From contig JAILXU010000006.1 in assembly GCA_045430275.1 (NCBI GenBank), positions 124,001 to 188,000 of the forward strand: a stretch of 64,000 bases of DNA, given 5' to 3'. The translations under genes and the position numbers were made by a program. Shown piece after piece: positions 8,702 to 17,401 of the stretch. The stretch's first letter is position 1; each line of letters starts with the position of its first letter. The DNA is from Oceanobacter sp045430275 (lineage in GTDB: Bacteria; Pseudomonadota; Gammaproteobacteria; Pseudomonadales; Oceanobacteraceae). The notes under the pieces are model-generated. The model saw nothing but the letters and a program-made list of their open reading frames with translations, was not told the DNA's origin and ran no database searches.

Positions 8702-9295
8702 ATGGCACTTCCCACTTGTGTTCGTGTATTTCTTCCAGCTCTGGCATTGGCCAGCGTTGCTACTGGCGTCACCGCCGAACCTTCCAATCTTCGCATTGGC
8801 GTTGGCAGCGCGGTGCTTGACATCAATCCCGGCCCGGATTATCTGCCCGACACCGATACCAAAGGTCTGGCCATCTTTGCGGAATACCCGCAAAGCAATC
8901 ACGCCGCTTCCCGCTTTATTCTGTACCGCATTCATGACGATGGTTCCGACGCAGGCAACGACCGTCAGGATGTCACCGGCTTTGCGACTCAATTGATGTG
9001 GGGCTGGGGATTGGCCGAACCAGGCTTCCGCGTGTATACCGGCCCGTCCTGGCACCGTGACAAGATGCTGGTCAAACGCCCCGATGGTTACAAGACCCGC
9101 ATTATGAATGGCTGGGGCTGGCACCTCGGGCTGGGCTACCAACTGGATGCCATCACCCTGGATATCGCCGGTGAATGGCGTGACCCGGACGACTATCGCC
9201 TTGAAAACCAGCGGCCAGAAGCCAAAGCAGCCGGTATCAATGACGATACTCCGGATGTCTTGTTCTATAATTTGATGATCAGTTACCGATTCTGA
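8702..9295 (+). CDS. Small outer-membrane beta-barrel protein, unknown
   Basis: A 197-residue precursor with a signal peptide (MALPTCVRVFLPALALASVA up to TAEP). Strands alternate through the mature part (LRIGVGSAVLDI, GLAIFAEYP, WGWHLGLGYQLDAITLDIAG) and it ends LMISYRF, a typical outer-membrane C terminus with terminal Phe. The size suggests an eight-stranded barrel. No family was recognised. ATG 8702 is used because it begins the signal peptide. An upstream start at 8666 would add a basic lead without a better ribosome-binding site. Confidence 0.65.
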   Translation: MALPTCVRVFLPALALASVATGVTAEPSNLRIGVGSAVLDINPGPDYLPDTDTKGLAIFAEYPQSNHAASRFILYRIHDDGSDAGNDRQDVTGFATQLMWGWGLAEPGFRVYTGPSWHRDKMLVKRPDGYKTRIMNGWGWHLGLGYQLDAITLDIAGEWRDPDDYRLENQRPEAKAAGINDDTPDVLFYNLMISYRF

Positions 9296-9308
9296 GATCC
9301 CTACGCCT

Positions 9309-9464
9309 ATGACCAACCCTGTTACCGTGCGCTACATGTCACGTTCCGAAATCGAAAGCCTGATGTACAGTCTTGTGGCGGAAAAAGACAACCAGCAAGC
9401 CCTGTTGTTTGAAGCCATCGCCCGACGTCTGCTGGAAATCATGGAAGAAGACGCACGCCGCTAG
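9309..9464 (+). CDS. Small protein (51 aa), unknown
   Basis: ATG at 9309 opens a 51-residue frame ending at TAG 9462-9464. It reads MTNPVTVRYMSRSEIESL, then MYSLVAEKDNQQALLFEAIA and RRLLEIMEEDARR. The composition is a charged amphipathic helix typical of a real small protein. It sits 13 bp after the barrel gene and 47 bp before the pseudouridine synthase gene on the same strand. No family was recognised. Confidence 0.5.
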   Translation: MTNPVTVRYMSRSEIESLMYSLVAEKDNQQALLFEAIARRLLEIMEEDARR

Positions 9465-9511
9465 CGTGTGTTTTCCAACACCTCCTCACTCTTTCAAGTT
9501 TCTGCTTGCTT

Positions 9512-10165
9512 ATGTTTACGCTGATTGCTGAAACCCCCGACTGGTTACTGATCAACAAACCTTCCGGTATCGGTATGCACACCGAAGACCAGCAGCTCGG
9601 ACTGGTGGTGATGGCTGCAGAGCAGTTCCAGCGCCCGCTGTGGCCGGTACACCGGCTGGACAAGGTGACATCCGGGCTGCTGTTGCTGGCCAAGCACGCC
9701 GATGCGGCGGCCATGCTGGGCCAGCAGTTTGAGTCGCACGCAATACAGAAATACTATCTGGCGCAATCCACCAGCAAACCGGTCAAGAAGCAGGGCTGGG
9801 TCAAGGGAGATATGGAGAAGTCGCGCAATGGCAGTTGGAAGCTGACCCGAGGCATGAAGAATCCAGCCATAACGCGCTTTGTCTCCCGTTATGACACCGA
9901 ACACCAACGTCGCCAGTTTTTACTGATCCCCAAAACCGGCAAGACCCACCAGCTCCGTGTGGCACTCAAAAGTCTTGGCAGCCCGATTGAGGGTGACGCA
10001 CGTTACAAGGGGGAAATATCAGACCGAACGTACTTGCACGCAGTAGGTCTGGTGTTTGACTGGAAGGGACAGCGGCAACAATTCAGTGCCGCGCCGGAGT
10101 CAGGCCAGCATTGGAATCACTGGCCCGAAGAATGGCTGACAATGCCCTGGCAGCTTCAGGGTTAG
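9512..10165 (+). CDS. RluA-family pseudouridine synthase
   Basis: A 217-residue enzyme that should isomerise uridine to pseudouridine in rRNA or tRNA. HRLDKVTSGLLLLAK is the conserved RluA-type motif, and its Asp is the catalytic nucleophile. The lead DWLLINKPSGIGMHTED and the late GKTHQLRVALKSLGSPIEGD match the fold. There is no S4 domain, so it resembles the short RluA-like TIGR01621 group. ATG 9512 is preferred over a TTG two codons earlier. Its 3' end overlaps the convergent glutaredoxin gene by four bases. Confidence 0.9.
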   Translation: MFTLIAETPDWLLINKPSGIGMHTEDQQLGLVVMAAEQFQRPLWPVHRLDKVTSGLLLLAKHADAAAMLGQQFESHAIQKYYLAQSTSKPVKKQGWVKGDMEKSRNGSWKLTRGMKNPAITRFVSRYDTEHQRRQFLLIPKTGKTHQLRVALKSLGSPIEGDARYKGEISDRTYLHAVGLVFDWKGQRQQFSAAPESGQHWNHWPEEWLTMPWQLQG

Positions 10166-10398
10166 CTGGCTCCCACCAATGCGGCAAATTCGGTGTAACC
10201 ACCCACGTGCTCGGTGCCAACAAAAATCTGAGGCACCGTTTCTACCGGCTTACCGACGGTTTTTTCCAGATCGGCCTTGGAAATGCCCTCAACATTAATA
10301 TCAATGTAGCGGTAATCCAGCGCCTTGATTTCACACAATTCCTTGGCACGACGACAGTAGCCACAACCTTCTCGCCCAAAAATCGTTACTTTTTTCAT
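10162..10398 (-). CDS. grxA: Glutaredoxin 1-type protein with CGYC active site
   Basis: A 78-residue thioredoxin-fold protein that should use glutathione to reduce disulfides. It follows E. coli GrxA closely: VTIFGREGCGYCRRAK at the N terminus, KPVETVPQIF with the cis-Pro loop, then GGYTEFAALV. The active site at C12-C15 is CGYC, whereas most dithiol glutaredoxins have CPYC. The start at 10398 is supported by CAGGAG ten bases upstream. A 320-bp gap separates it from the divergent RND operon. Confidence 0.9.
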   Translation of the reverse strand: MKKVTIFGREGCGYCRRAKELCEIKALDYRYIDINVEGISKADLEKTVGKPVETVPQIFVGTEHVGGYTEFAALVGAS

Positions 10399-10614
10399 TG
10401 CTTGTACTCCTGTGGTGTATCCGCTTGATGCTACTGCTTGATTGGCCGGATGCGACCAGGCCAATACGGTGTAGCGCTTGATCTGGTGGCCAGTATACGG
10501 GGCCAGAGTAACTTTCAGACAGGCAAAAATAGCTATACCAACGATAGCCAAAGCGTATCAACCCGCCTTCTGGAAGTGATGCCCACAATCTGCCGGTACG
10601 GCCCTGTTTCAGCC

Positions 10615-10644
10615 TTGAAATCAAAATATTAGTATATTCTAATA
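10615..10644 (+). promoter_or_regulatory. Promoter of the RND operon overlapping a palindrome
   Basis: TTGAAA at 10615-10620 and TCTAAT at 10638-10643 form a sigma70-type promoter with a 17-bp spacer. TATTAG (10627-10632) and CTAATA (10639-10644) form an inverted repeat with a 6-bp centre, covering the spacer and the -10 box. A repressor bound there would block polymerase. Palindromes of this A+T-rich type are used by ArsR- and TetR-like repressors, but no regulator gene is adjacent. Confidence 0.6.
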
Positions 10645-10718
10645 CAGGAATACTAAGAACCGTCTCAAGCCGTGGTGCCACGCGGCTATTTCAACGAATA
10701 CGTACGAGGAACCGGCTC

Positions 10719-11774
10719 ATGTCATCACACCGCTTTTCCCTGACCCCGGTCGCGGGCGCTGTCGCTCTGGCGACCCTGCTGCCTGCCACCGCTGCGGCAG
10801 ATTCTCCCCTGGAAATTCAGGTTGTATCTCAACAAACTGTCCCCGTTTATTACGATCTGGAAGCCACGCTGGAAGCGGTGAATGAAAGCACGATCTCAGC
10901 CCAAACCAGCGGTGCCATCAAGGCCGTACACTATGACGTGAATGATCGTGTCAAAGCAGGAACACTGCTGATCGAGATTGATGATACCCAACAACAGGCC
11001 GCTCTGGCCCAGGCCAAAGCCAATCTGGCCAAGGCAGAAGCCCAAAATGAAGATGCGCAGATCTTGCTCAAGCGTAACAAACGCTTGCTGAAGCAAGGCT
11101 CGGTTTCCCAGGGGCAATATGACTCCAGTGTGGCCCAGGCCAAAAGTGCCGAAGCCGCTGTTGCAGCCGCCAAGGCAGCGGTTCGTCAGGCCAAAGAGCA
11201 ACTCTCCTACACCCGCGTCAAAGCGCCTTACGGCGGTATTGTTAAAGGCCGCATGGTCGAGGTCGGCGAACTGGTGAATCCGGGCCAACCCATGATGAGC
11301 GGTCTGGCACTGCAACCTTTGCGTGCCATTGCTGATGTTCCTCAGCGTCTGGCCAACCAGTATCAGGGGGACAGCTCGGTACAAGTGGTTGTCAACGGTC
11401 AGCCGGTCGATGCCAGCAAGGTCACTCTGTATCCTTACGCCGACACCCAGCATCACAGCATTCGCCTGCGTGCGGAACTGCCTGCCAATGCCGATATAAA
11501 AGCCATTCCCGGCATGTGGGCCAAGGTACGCCTGCAAACCGGTGATCGCACGACGCTGCTGATTCCTGAATCGGCCATTATTGAGCGTTCCGAACTGACG
11601 GCGGTGTACATCATGGATGGCAATACGCCGAAGCTGCGCCAGGTACGCCTGGGCAACGGCCATAATGACCAGCGTGAAGTGCTGGCCGGCTTGAACACGG
11701 GTGAACAACTGATTCTGGATGGCTACGCCGCCATGGCCAGCCTGGCCTCAGGCAAGGCGACAGACGGGGAATAA
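10719..11774 (+). CDS. RND efflux periplasmic adaptor (membrane fusion protein)
   Basis: A 351-residue periplasmic adaptor that bridges an inner-membrane RND pump and an outer-membrane channel. A signal peptide covers about residues 1-28 (AGAVALATLLPATAAAD). The biotinyl-lipoyl half (SAQTSGAIKAVHYDVNDRV) is followed by a coiled-coil hairpin (about 90-165, Ala/Gln/Lys-rich) and the returning half YTRVKAPYGGIVKGRMVEVG, then beta-barrel domains. It is the first gene of the operon, with GTACGAGGAACC upstream of its ATG, and the pump gene starts two bases after its stop. Confidence 0.9.
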   Translation: MSSHRFSLTPVAGAVALATLLPATAAADSPLEIQVVSQQTVPVYYDLEATLEAVNESTISAQTSGAIKAVHYDVNDRVKAGTLLIEIDDTQQQAALAQAKANLAKAEAQNEDAQILLKRNKRLLKQGSVSQGQYDSSVAQAKSAEAAVAAAKAAVRQAKEQLSYTRVKAPYGGIVKGRMVEVGELVNPGQPMMSGLALQPLRAIADVPQRLANQYQGDSSVQVVVNGQPVDASKVTLYPYADTQHHSIRLRAELPANADIKAIPGMWAKVRLQTGDRTTLLIPESAIIERSELTAVYIMDGNTPKLRQVRLGNGHNDQREVLAGLNTGEQLILDGYAAMASLASGKATDGE

Positions 11775-11776
11775 TC

Positions 11777-14700
11777 ATGGCACTTGGAATTTCAGGCAAA
11801 ACGGCAGCGGCCTTTCAGAACTCGGCCATTACGCCGCTTCTGGCACTGGTCGGACTGCTCTTGGGTTTCTTTGCGGTGATGGTGACACCCAAAGAAGAAG
11901 AACCGCAAATCGACGTCACCTTCGCCAACGTGTTTATTGGCTACCCGGGTGCCAGCGCGCGTGAAGTCGAGCAACTGGTGGCCATCCCAGCGGAACAGGT
12001 ACTGTCCGAGATTAAAGGCGTGGATGATATTTTCTCCATCAGCCAGCCGGGCCAAGCGGTTCTGACGGTAGCGTTTGAAGTGGGTATTCCTCGCGAGGAA
12101 GCCATTCTTAACCTCTACAATCAGGTTCACAGCCACAACGACTGGTTCCCGGAGAATCTCGGCGTGATGCAGCCGGTCATCAAACCCATGGGCATTGATG
12201 ACGTGCCCATCATGAGCATCACGCTGTGGTCGGACGACACCAACGTGACGGCTCAGGATCTGACGCAGGTCGCTCATTCTCTGGAAGTTGAGCTAAAACG
12301 CATTCCCGGCACTCGTGACATTTACGCCATTGGCGAACACGCGGGCGTGGTTCAGGTCACGCTCGATCCCGCACGTATGAACGGCCACGGCCTGGCTTTC
12401 AGTGACGTCCGCAACTCCCTGTTAAGCGCCAATGCCGGTGGCTATCGTCAGCCGCTGGTACAGAACAATCAGGTGATTCTGGTTCAGGCTGGTGAATTTC
12501 TGAAAACCACCGATGAGCTGGGTCAGTTGATTGTCGGCCGCAGTCAGAGTGGTTTGGTATACCTGTCCGATGTGGCCGACATTCGCTTGCAAGCGGACAC
12601 ACCGGATCAGAACGTGATGTACCGTGCTCTGGGTCAGAGCAGCAGCCACGCAGCGGTCACATTGGCCATCGCCAAACAGCCCGGTATGAACGCAATTGAT
12701 ATCACTCAGGCCATTGATGGGCGTCTGGTGGATCTGAAAAACCGCGTCATTCCCGACAACATCAACGCCGATGTCACCCGTGATTACGGTATCACCGCCA
12801 AGGCCAAATCCGACAAGCTGATCACCAAGTTGCTGTTCGCCACAACTGCGGTGGTCATTCTGGTTCTGGCCACTATGAGCTGGCGTGAAGCCGTGATTGT
12901 GGGCGGTGCCATCTTTATCACACTGGCAATCACCTTGTTTGCTTCCTGGGTCTGGGGTTTCACCCTCAACCGGGTGTCTCTGTTCGCTCTGATCTTCTCC
13001 ATCGGCATTCTGGTGGATGACGCCATTGTGGTGGTCGAAAACATCCATCGACATTTGCACATGGGTGGCAAGAAAATTCTGGAAGCCATTCCTCTGGCCG
13101 TGGACGAAGTCGGCGGCCCGACGATTCTGGCAACCTTCACTGTAATTGCCGCTCTGATGCCGATGGCGTTTGTCTCTGGTCTGATGGGCCCATACATGAG
13201 CCCAATCCCGATCAATGCCTCCACCGGCATGCTGATCTCTCTGGTTGTCGCCTTTGTGGTTACGCCCTGGCTGTCCTACAAGCTGCTCAAACGCCAGTTC
13301 CCCCACAGTGACCAGATTCAGGCTGGTGAAGATCATGGGCATGAAACCGATGCGGAAAACAGCGGCCTGTTCCGCTTCTTCAGCCGCTTGATGTCTCCCT
13401 TTCTGGAAGGCAAACACGCCGGTAAAAAACGTGCCCTGCTGTTCCTCGGCATCACCGGTCTGATTGCTCTGGCAGTGGCATTGCCAGCATTCCAGATGGT
13501 GGTGCTCAAGATGTTGCCATTCGACAACAAGTCAGAATTTCAGGTGATCGTCGATATGCCGGAAGGTACGCCGGTTGAACAAACCCTGATGGTGCTGGAA
13601 GAATTATCGGATGAACTGATGAACGTGCCGGAAATCCAGAACGTACAGATGTACGCCGGTTCCGCTGCACCGATCAACTTCAACGGCCTGGTGCGCCAGT
13701 ACTATCTGCGCCGCCAGCCCAATCAGGGCGACATTCAGGTCAATTTGGTCGACAAGAGCCAGCGTGACCGTCAGAGCCACGCCATTGCGTTCTCGGTACG
13801 CGAGCCACTGCAGGTGATTGGCGACAAGCTGAATGCCAATGTCAAAATCGTTGAAGTGCCACCTGGCCCACCGGTTATGGCTCCGATTGTGGCAGAGGTC
13901 TATGGCCCGGAATACCAGCGTCAAATCGAAGCAGCCAAAACACTGCGCACGCTGTTCGAAACCACCGATGACATTGTGGATGTCGATGATTACGTTGAAG
14001 CCGATCAGGAAAAATGGATTGTTAACATCGACCGTCAGCGGGCGGCCATGCTGGGGGTTGCTCAGGCCAGCGTTGTTCAGGCAATCAACACCGCTCTGGG
14101 TGGCGAAGATGTCAGCTATCTGCACAGCGATAACGTCAAATACCCACTGCCGGTGCGTCTGGAACTGAGCGAAGGCAACAAGGTGGGCCTGAACCAGTTG
14201 CTGGTCATGAAAGTCCGCGCAGCAGATGGCAAATTCATCGCTCTGGCCGATCTGGTCAGCATCGAGAAAACCATCACCGACAAAACCATCTACCACAAAA
14301 ACCTGCAGCCAGTGGTGTTCGTGACTGCAGATATGGCTGGTGAACTCGACAGCCCACTCTACGGCCTGTTTGCCATGTCGTTTGACATGCCCGCCAAAGG
14401 CATGAGCTGGGAACAGTGGTTTATCGAACCACCGGCTCTCAGCGATGACATCGGCATGAAATGGGACGGTGAATGGCAGATCACCTACGAGACCTTCCGC
14501 GACATGGGCATTGCTTACGGTGTCGGCATGATTCTGATCTACCTGCTGGTTGTGGCGCAATTCCGCAGCTACCTGGTGCCACTGGTCATCATGGCCCCGA
14601 TTCCACTGACGGTGATTGGCGTCATGCCAGGTCATGCTCTCTTCGGTGCGCAATTCACGGCGACGTCCATGATTGGCATGATCGCACTGGCGGGGATTAT

Positions 14701-15007
14701 CGTGCGGAACTCCATCTTGCTGGTGGACTTTATGAATCAGCAACTGGGCGAAGGCATGAGCTTCGAGAAAGCCGTCGTCAGCGCTGCTGCAGTGCGGGCG
14801 CGTCCGATTGTCCTGACCGCCGTTGCCGCCATGATCGGTGCGTTCTTTATCCTCGACGACCCGATCTTTAACGGTCTGGCGATTGCGCTGATCTTCGGCA
14901 TTATGATCTCGACCCTGCTGACGCTGATCGTGATTCCGTTGCTGTATTACTCCTGGATGCCCAAAAATCTGGGCGAGCGGATTCGTGGTGAGGTCGTCGA
15001 AGACTGA
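11777..15007 (+). CDS. RND efflux pump, inner-membrane permease
   Basis: A 1076-residue proton-driven RND transporter, normal length. An N-terminal helix (LLALVGLLLGFFAVMV) leads into the first periplasmic loop, and the second loop spans about 570-890. GILVDDAIVVVENIHRH carries the paired Asp (about 414-415) of the TM4 proton relay. A cytoplasmic insert rich in His and acids (DQIQAGEDHGHETDAEN) lies before the second half. The sequence looks like the multidrug/hydrophobe class rather than the CusA metal class, but the substrate is unknown. No outer-membrane channel gene is adjacent, so a TolC-type partner must be elsewhere. Confidence 0.9.
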   Translation: MALGISGKTAAAFQNSAITPLLALVGLLLGFFAVMVTPKEEEPQIDVTFANVFIGYPGASAREVEQLVAIPAEQVLSEIKGVDDIFSISQPGQAVLTVAFEVGIPREEAILNLYNQVHSHNDWFPENLGVMQPVIKPMGIDDVPIMSITLWSDDTNVTAQDLTQVAHSLEVELKRIPGTRDIYAIGEHAGVVQVTLDPARMNGHGLAFSDVRNSLLSANAGGYRQPLVQNNQVILVQAGEFLKTTDELGQLIVGRSQSGLVYLSDVADIRLQADTPDQNVMYRALGQSSSHAAVTLAIAKQPGMNAIDITQAIDGRLVDLKNRVIPDNINADVTRDYGITAKAKSDKLITKLLFATTAVVILVLATMSWREAVIVGGAIFITLAITLFASWVWGFTLNRVSLFALIFSIGILVDDAIVVVENIHRHLHMGGKKILEAIPLAVDEVGGPTILATFTVIAALMPMAFVSGLMGPYMSPIPINASTGMLISLVVAFVVTPWLSYKLLKRQFPHSDQIQAGEDHGHETDAENSGLFRFFSRLMSPFLEGKHAGKKRALLFLGITGLIALAVALPAFQMVVLKMLPFDNKSEFQVIVDMPEGTPVEQTLMVLEELSDELMNVPEIQNVQMYAGSAAPINFNGLVRQYYLRRQPNQGDIQVNLVDKSQRDRQSHAIAFSVREPLQVIGDKLNANVKIVEVPPGPPVMAPIVAEVYGPEYQRQIEAAKTLRTLFETTDDIVDVDDYVEADQEKWIVNIDRQRAAMLGVAQASVVQAINTALGGEDVSYLHSDNVKYPLPVRLELSEGNKVGLNQLLVMKVRAADGKFIALADLVSIEKTITDKTIYHKNLQPVVFVTADMAGELDSPLYGLFAMSFDMPAKGMSWEQWFIEPPALSDDIGMKWDGEWQITYETFRDMGIAYGVGMILIYLLVVAQFRSYLVPLVIMAPIPLTVIGVMPGHALFGAQFTATSMIGMIALAGIIVRNSILLVDFMNQQLGEGMSFEKAVVSAAAVRARPIVLTAVAAMIGAFFILDDPIFNGLAIALIFGIMISTLLTLIVIPLLYYSWMPKNLGERIRGEVVED

Positions 15008-15023
15008 CCTTTTCATTCTGCCA

Positions 15024-15052
15024 AAGCCCTCACCTTTATCAGGTGGGGGCTT
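15024..15052 (+). terminator. Hairpin terminator of the RND operon
   Basis: AAGCCCTCACC (15024-15034) pairs with GGTGGGGGCTT (15042-15052) with one T-G wobble and a 7-base loop, 17 bases after the pump stop codon. The following bases are only moderately T-rich, so the efficiency is uncertain. Confidence 0.6.
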
Positions 15053-15352
15053 CTGTCATCTTTCAGACACGAAACACCATTATTGCAATAAGATAAAACG
15101 AATCCGTCTCACTTGGCTTCAGTTTAATACCTTGTGACATTCCCTTCACACCGTTCATACCATCAACCGTCATACCGCCGCAGCGGGCTACTTTTCAGGC
15201 CAATTTTCAAGCTATATTTCCAATCAAATCGGCTGAAAAAACTATCCAAGAGCTCATAAAAACAAAATTTAAATTTGACTAAAAAACACCAACGTGAATA
15301 AATATCCAATATCGTAAATAGAAATTCCCAATAATTGTGTTTTGAGGCATTA
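15053..15352. promoter_or_regulatory. A+T-rich upstream region of the MvaT-like gene
   Basis: This gap has no convincing gene. It contains a perfect 12-bp palindrome TTATTGCAATAA at 15080-15091. From about 15200 it becomes strongly A+T-rich, with TpA steps (AAAATTTAAATTTG near 15265), which is typical binding sequence for H-NS/MvaT-class proteins. Autoregulation of the downstream gene is a reasonable inference. Confidence 0.4.
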
Positions 15353-15814
15353 ATGAATTCCAATTTTCTCGGTACCAATATCGATGAACTTATCGCTGCA
15401 GAAGAAAAAAAGATCGAGCAACTGAAGCTGGCCAAGAAAGAACAGGACGAAAAACAAGAAGCATTAAAGGAATTGACGTCAGAATTCGAATCAATTTTAG
15501 AGAATTACGGCGTTACTGAAGCCGAGTACTTTGCAACCATCAGTGAAAAACTGGAGCTTTGGGTACGAGACTCTGAAGGGTCGGCTATTTACAGCTCCCT
15601 GAGCAAGCACTTTGAGAAGCAAGCCAACAAAGCAGACAAAGCACTGGCTGCTCCAAAAGTGTCCTCACTGCCAAAACCCAAGTTGAAGGTCGGTACGTAT
15701 CGCAACCCGGCAACCGGGGAAACCGTTCAGAAAATAAAACGTTCGCCAAAAATTCTGGATCAGTGGATTGAAGAGTACGGATTTGCCATCGTGCGTACCT
15801 GGAAAATTGATTGA
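15353..15814 (+). CDS. MvaT/H-NS-like nucleoid-associated protein
   Basis: A 153-residue protein with two parts. The N-terminal half is charged coiled coil (IDELIAAEEKKIEQLKLA, then KKEQDEKQEALKELTSEFES), suited to oligomerisation. The C-terminal YRNPATGETVQKIKRSPKIL, followed by DQWIEEYG, parallels the DNA-binding domain of MvaT (YKNPHTGE, then KTLKEWKAKWG). H-NS-class proteins coat and silence A+T-rich DNA. It is about 30 residues longer than MvaT, mainly in the coiled coil and linker. ATG 15353 has TTGAGG six bases upstream. It lies in an A+T-rich pocket beside an orphan nuclease, which suggests horizontal origin. Confidence 0.7.
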   Translation: MNSNFLGTNIDELIAAEEKKIEQLKLAKKEQDEKQEALKELTSEFESILENYGVTEAEYFATISEKLELWVRDSEGSAIYSSLSKHFEKQANKADKALAAPKVSSLPKPKLKVGTYRNPATGETVQKIKRSPKILDQWIEEYGFAIVRTWKID

Positions 15815-15831
15815 TTATTCCGAATAATCAA
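15811..15831. repeat. Inverted repeat over the stop codon of the MvaT-like gene
   Basis: TTGATTATTC (15811-15820) and GAATAATCAA (15822-15831) form a perfect 10-bp inverted repeat with a single-base centre, overlapping the TGA stop. The short centre suits a DNA-binding site better than an RNA hairpin. Confidence 0.45.
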
Positions 15832-15836
15832 TTCTG

Positions 15837-15864
15837 AAATACTGGGCAATCTGCCCAGTATTTT
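15837..15864 (+). terminator. Intrinsic terminator after the MvaT-like gene
   Basis: AAATACTGGGCA (15837-15848) pairs perfectly over 12 bp with TGCCCAGTATTT (15852-15863) around an ATC loop. The T-run at its 3' side makes a good Rho-independent terminator. The A-run on the left arm means it could act from both sides. The remaining 240 bp up to the nuclease gene are A+T-rich and show no gene. Confidence 0.8.
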
Positions 15865-16103
15865 CATAAAACCCAACATATATTTCAAACTGATCTTTTC
15901 CAAGTATTAAAATCATCTTGATTTTTCACATTCAGATAACCATTCATCAAAATATGTTCCATCACATGTAAAGACCATCAGGCGTATGAATAAATTTCAT
16001 CACCATATTCCCCCAACCATTCAGAACATCAAAACAATCTCAAGCAAGGCCCAGATTCTCTTTCAATACTGAGCCATTTTTCGACAACATGCATCCATTT
16101 TAG

Positions 16104-17174
16104 TTACGACTGATAATAATCAACTGTATTTAAAAGCTGATCACAAAAGTCAAAAATACCTTCTACCGAATCAATCGGGTGTCGAGTTTCTTTTTTGCCA
16201 TCATCAAAAATTCCAATGTATTTTTGTTTAGCGTTAAAATGCAATCGACACAAGGGCTTCCTGTTATTGTCATCCAATAAAACACCAAAATAGCTCTGTG
16301 TATCACGATGAGATATACGATCAACCGGTAGCTTCTGACGTAATACGGCTCTTACTATATTAAACCCTTCCAGCTCTTCCTCAGTCGTAACAATCTTTGA
16401 CTCTGGCTCATCTGCAGTATTTTCTTCAATATCAGAATCTGAAATTGAATGTTGAACTGTGGAATCAATCGCAGACTTTAAACGATCATTAATACTATCA
16501 TTTAAAAACTGCGCCAACGCTTTGGCCGTAATACCAGAAAATTGATTTTTCACCTTCGCAGTCAATACACCATCGTAAACACGAGAGGCAAAAAACCGAA
16601 CAAACTCTTCTTCTGGTTCAGAGAATTGATCTTCCAGGATACGTTTTATTTGGCTTAAATACTTTAGCTCCCCTGCAGCACCAACAACAGACTCCACATC
16701 AAATGATGACTTTGTCAGCTTCTTCAACTCTGGAATTAAATGCTCATCCAAATCTTCCAGGTCTAATATTAAAAATGGTTTCTCATCCATTTTATTAGGA
16801 GCATCCAAATCCGTAAAAACCTGATACTCAGATCCATTGGTTAATATAGCCAAGCGTGAAGAAGTAACAGAAAAATAGCGAAATAATTGACTGGCGTGCT
16901 TTGCGGTAAGCTTTTCACCATATTTTTTACATTCAATTAATATTTGAATTTCACCATTTTTAACGAGAGCATAGTCAACTTTCTCACCTTTTTTAGTACC
17001 TGCATCTGCGGTAAATTCAGGAATAACTTCATCCGGGTTAAAAACGTCGTACCCTAAGACTGAATGTAAGAAAGGCATCACTAAAGCATTTTTAGTCGCT
17101 TCTTCTGTTGCAAGATTGCCGCTCACTTGCTCAATTTTTTTGGAAAGACTCTGAAGGCGTTCTACGAAATCCAT
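16104..17174 (-). CDS. HsdR-N-type restriction endonuclease-like protein, orphan
   Basis: A 356-residue protein with the N-terminal domain of type I restriction HsdR subunits and COG4748-like nucleases. It opens with coiled coil and NALVMPFLHSVLGYDVFNP. The PD-(D/E)XK core then has D67 in GEKVDYAL and E81-x-K83 in ILIECKK. LFRYFSVTSSRLAILTNG follows, as in the family. There is no helicase domain, so it is not a full HsdR, and no hsdM or hsdS is nearby. It may be a standalone nuclease in defence or DNA repair. Its A+T-rich codon use contrasts with its neighbours, suggesting acquisition. Confidence 0.75.
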   Translation of the reverse strand: MDFVERLQSLSKKIEQVSGNLATEEATKNALVMPFLHSVLGYDVFNPDEVIPEFTADAGTKKGEKVDYALVKNGEIQILIECKKYGEKLTAKHASQLFRYFSVTSSRLAILTNGSEYQVFTDLDAPNKMDEKPFLILDLEDLDEHLIPELKKLTKSSFDVESVVGAAGELKYLSQIKRILEDQFSEPEEEFVRFFASRVYDGVLTAKVKNQFSGITAKALAQFLNDSINDRLKSAIDSTVQHSISDSDIEENTADEPESKIVTTEEELEGFNIVRAVLRQKLPVDRISHRDTQSYFGVLLDDNNRKPLCRLHFNAKQKYIGIFDDGKKETRHPIDSVEGIFDFCDQLLNTVDYYQS

Positions 17175-17401
17175 ATGGTTTCCTTACTATTTACTGTTTT
17201 ATCAGCTTTTCCTCTGTACCACTCAATCAGAGAGCCAGCTCCAGACTACCCCAAGCGAGACACAAAATGCCAACTGGCACAAAAAATCCGGCTCAATATA
17301 GAGCAAACAAATTACTTGTTGCCATAAGGCATCAGCTTGCTTTTCTGCATAGCCTACTGTAATTAGCGGCGGGACATATCCACCCTCAATGGCTGTCTTC
17401 T

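Noticed and set aside
12422..15016. Long minus-strand open frames opposite the RND pump
   Set aside because: They lie antisense to a clear 1076-residue transporter and have His/Gln-rich compositions typical of shadow frames.
15163..15435. 90-codon minus-strand frame in the A+T-rich gap
   Set aside because: It overlaps the start of the MvaT-like gene, has no ribosome-binding site and no recognisable sequence.
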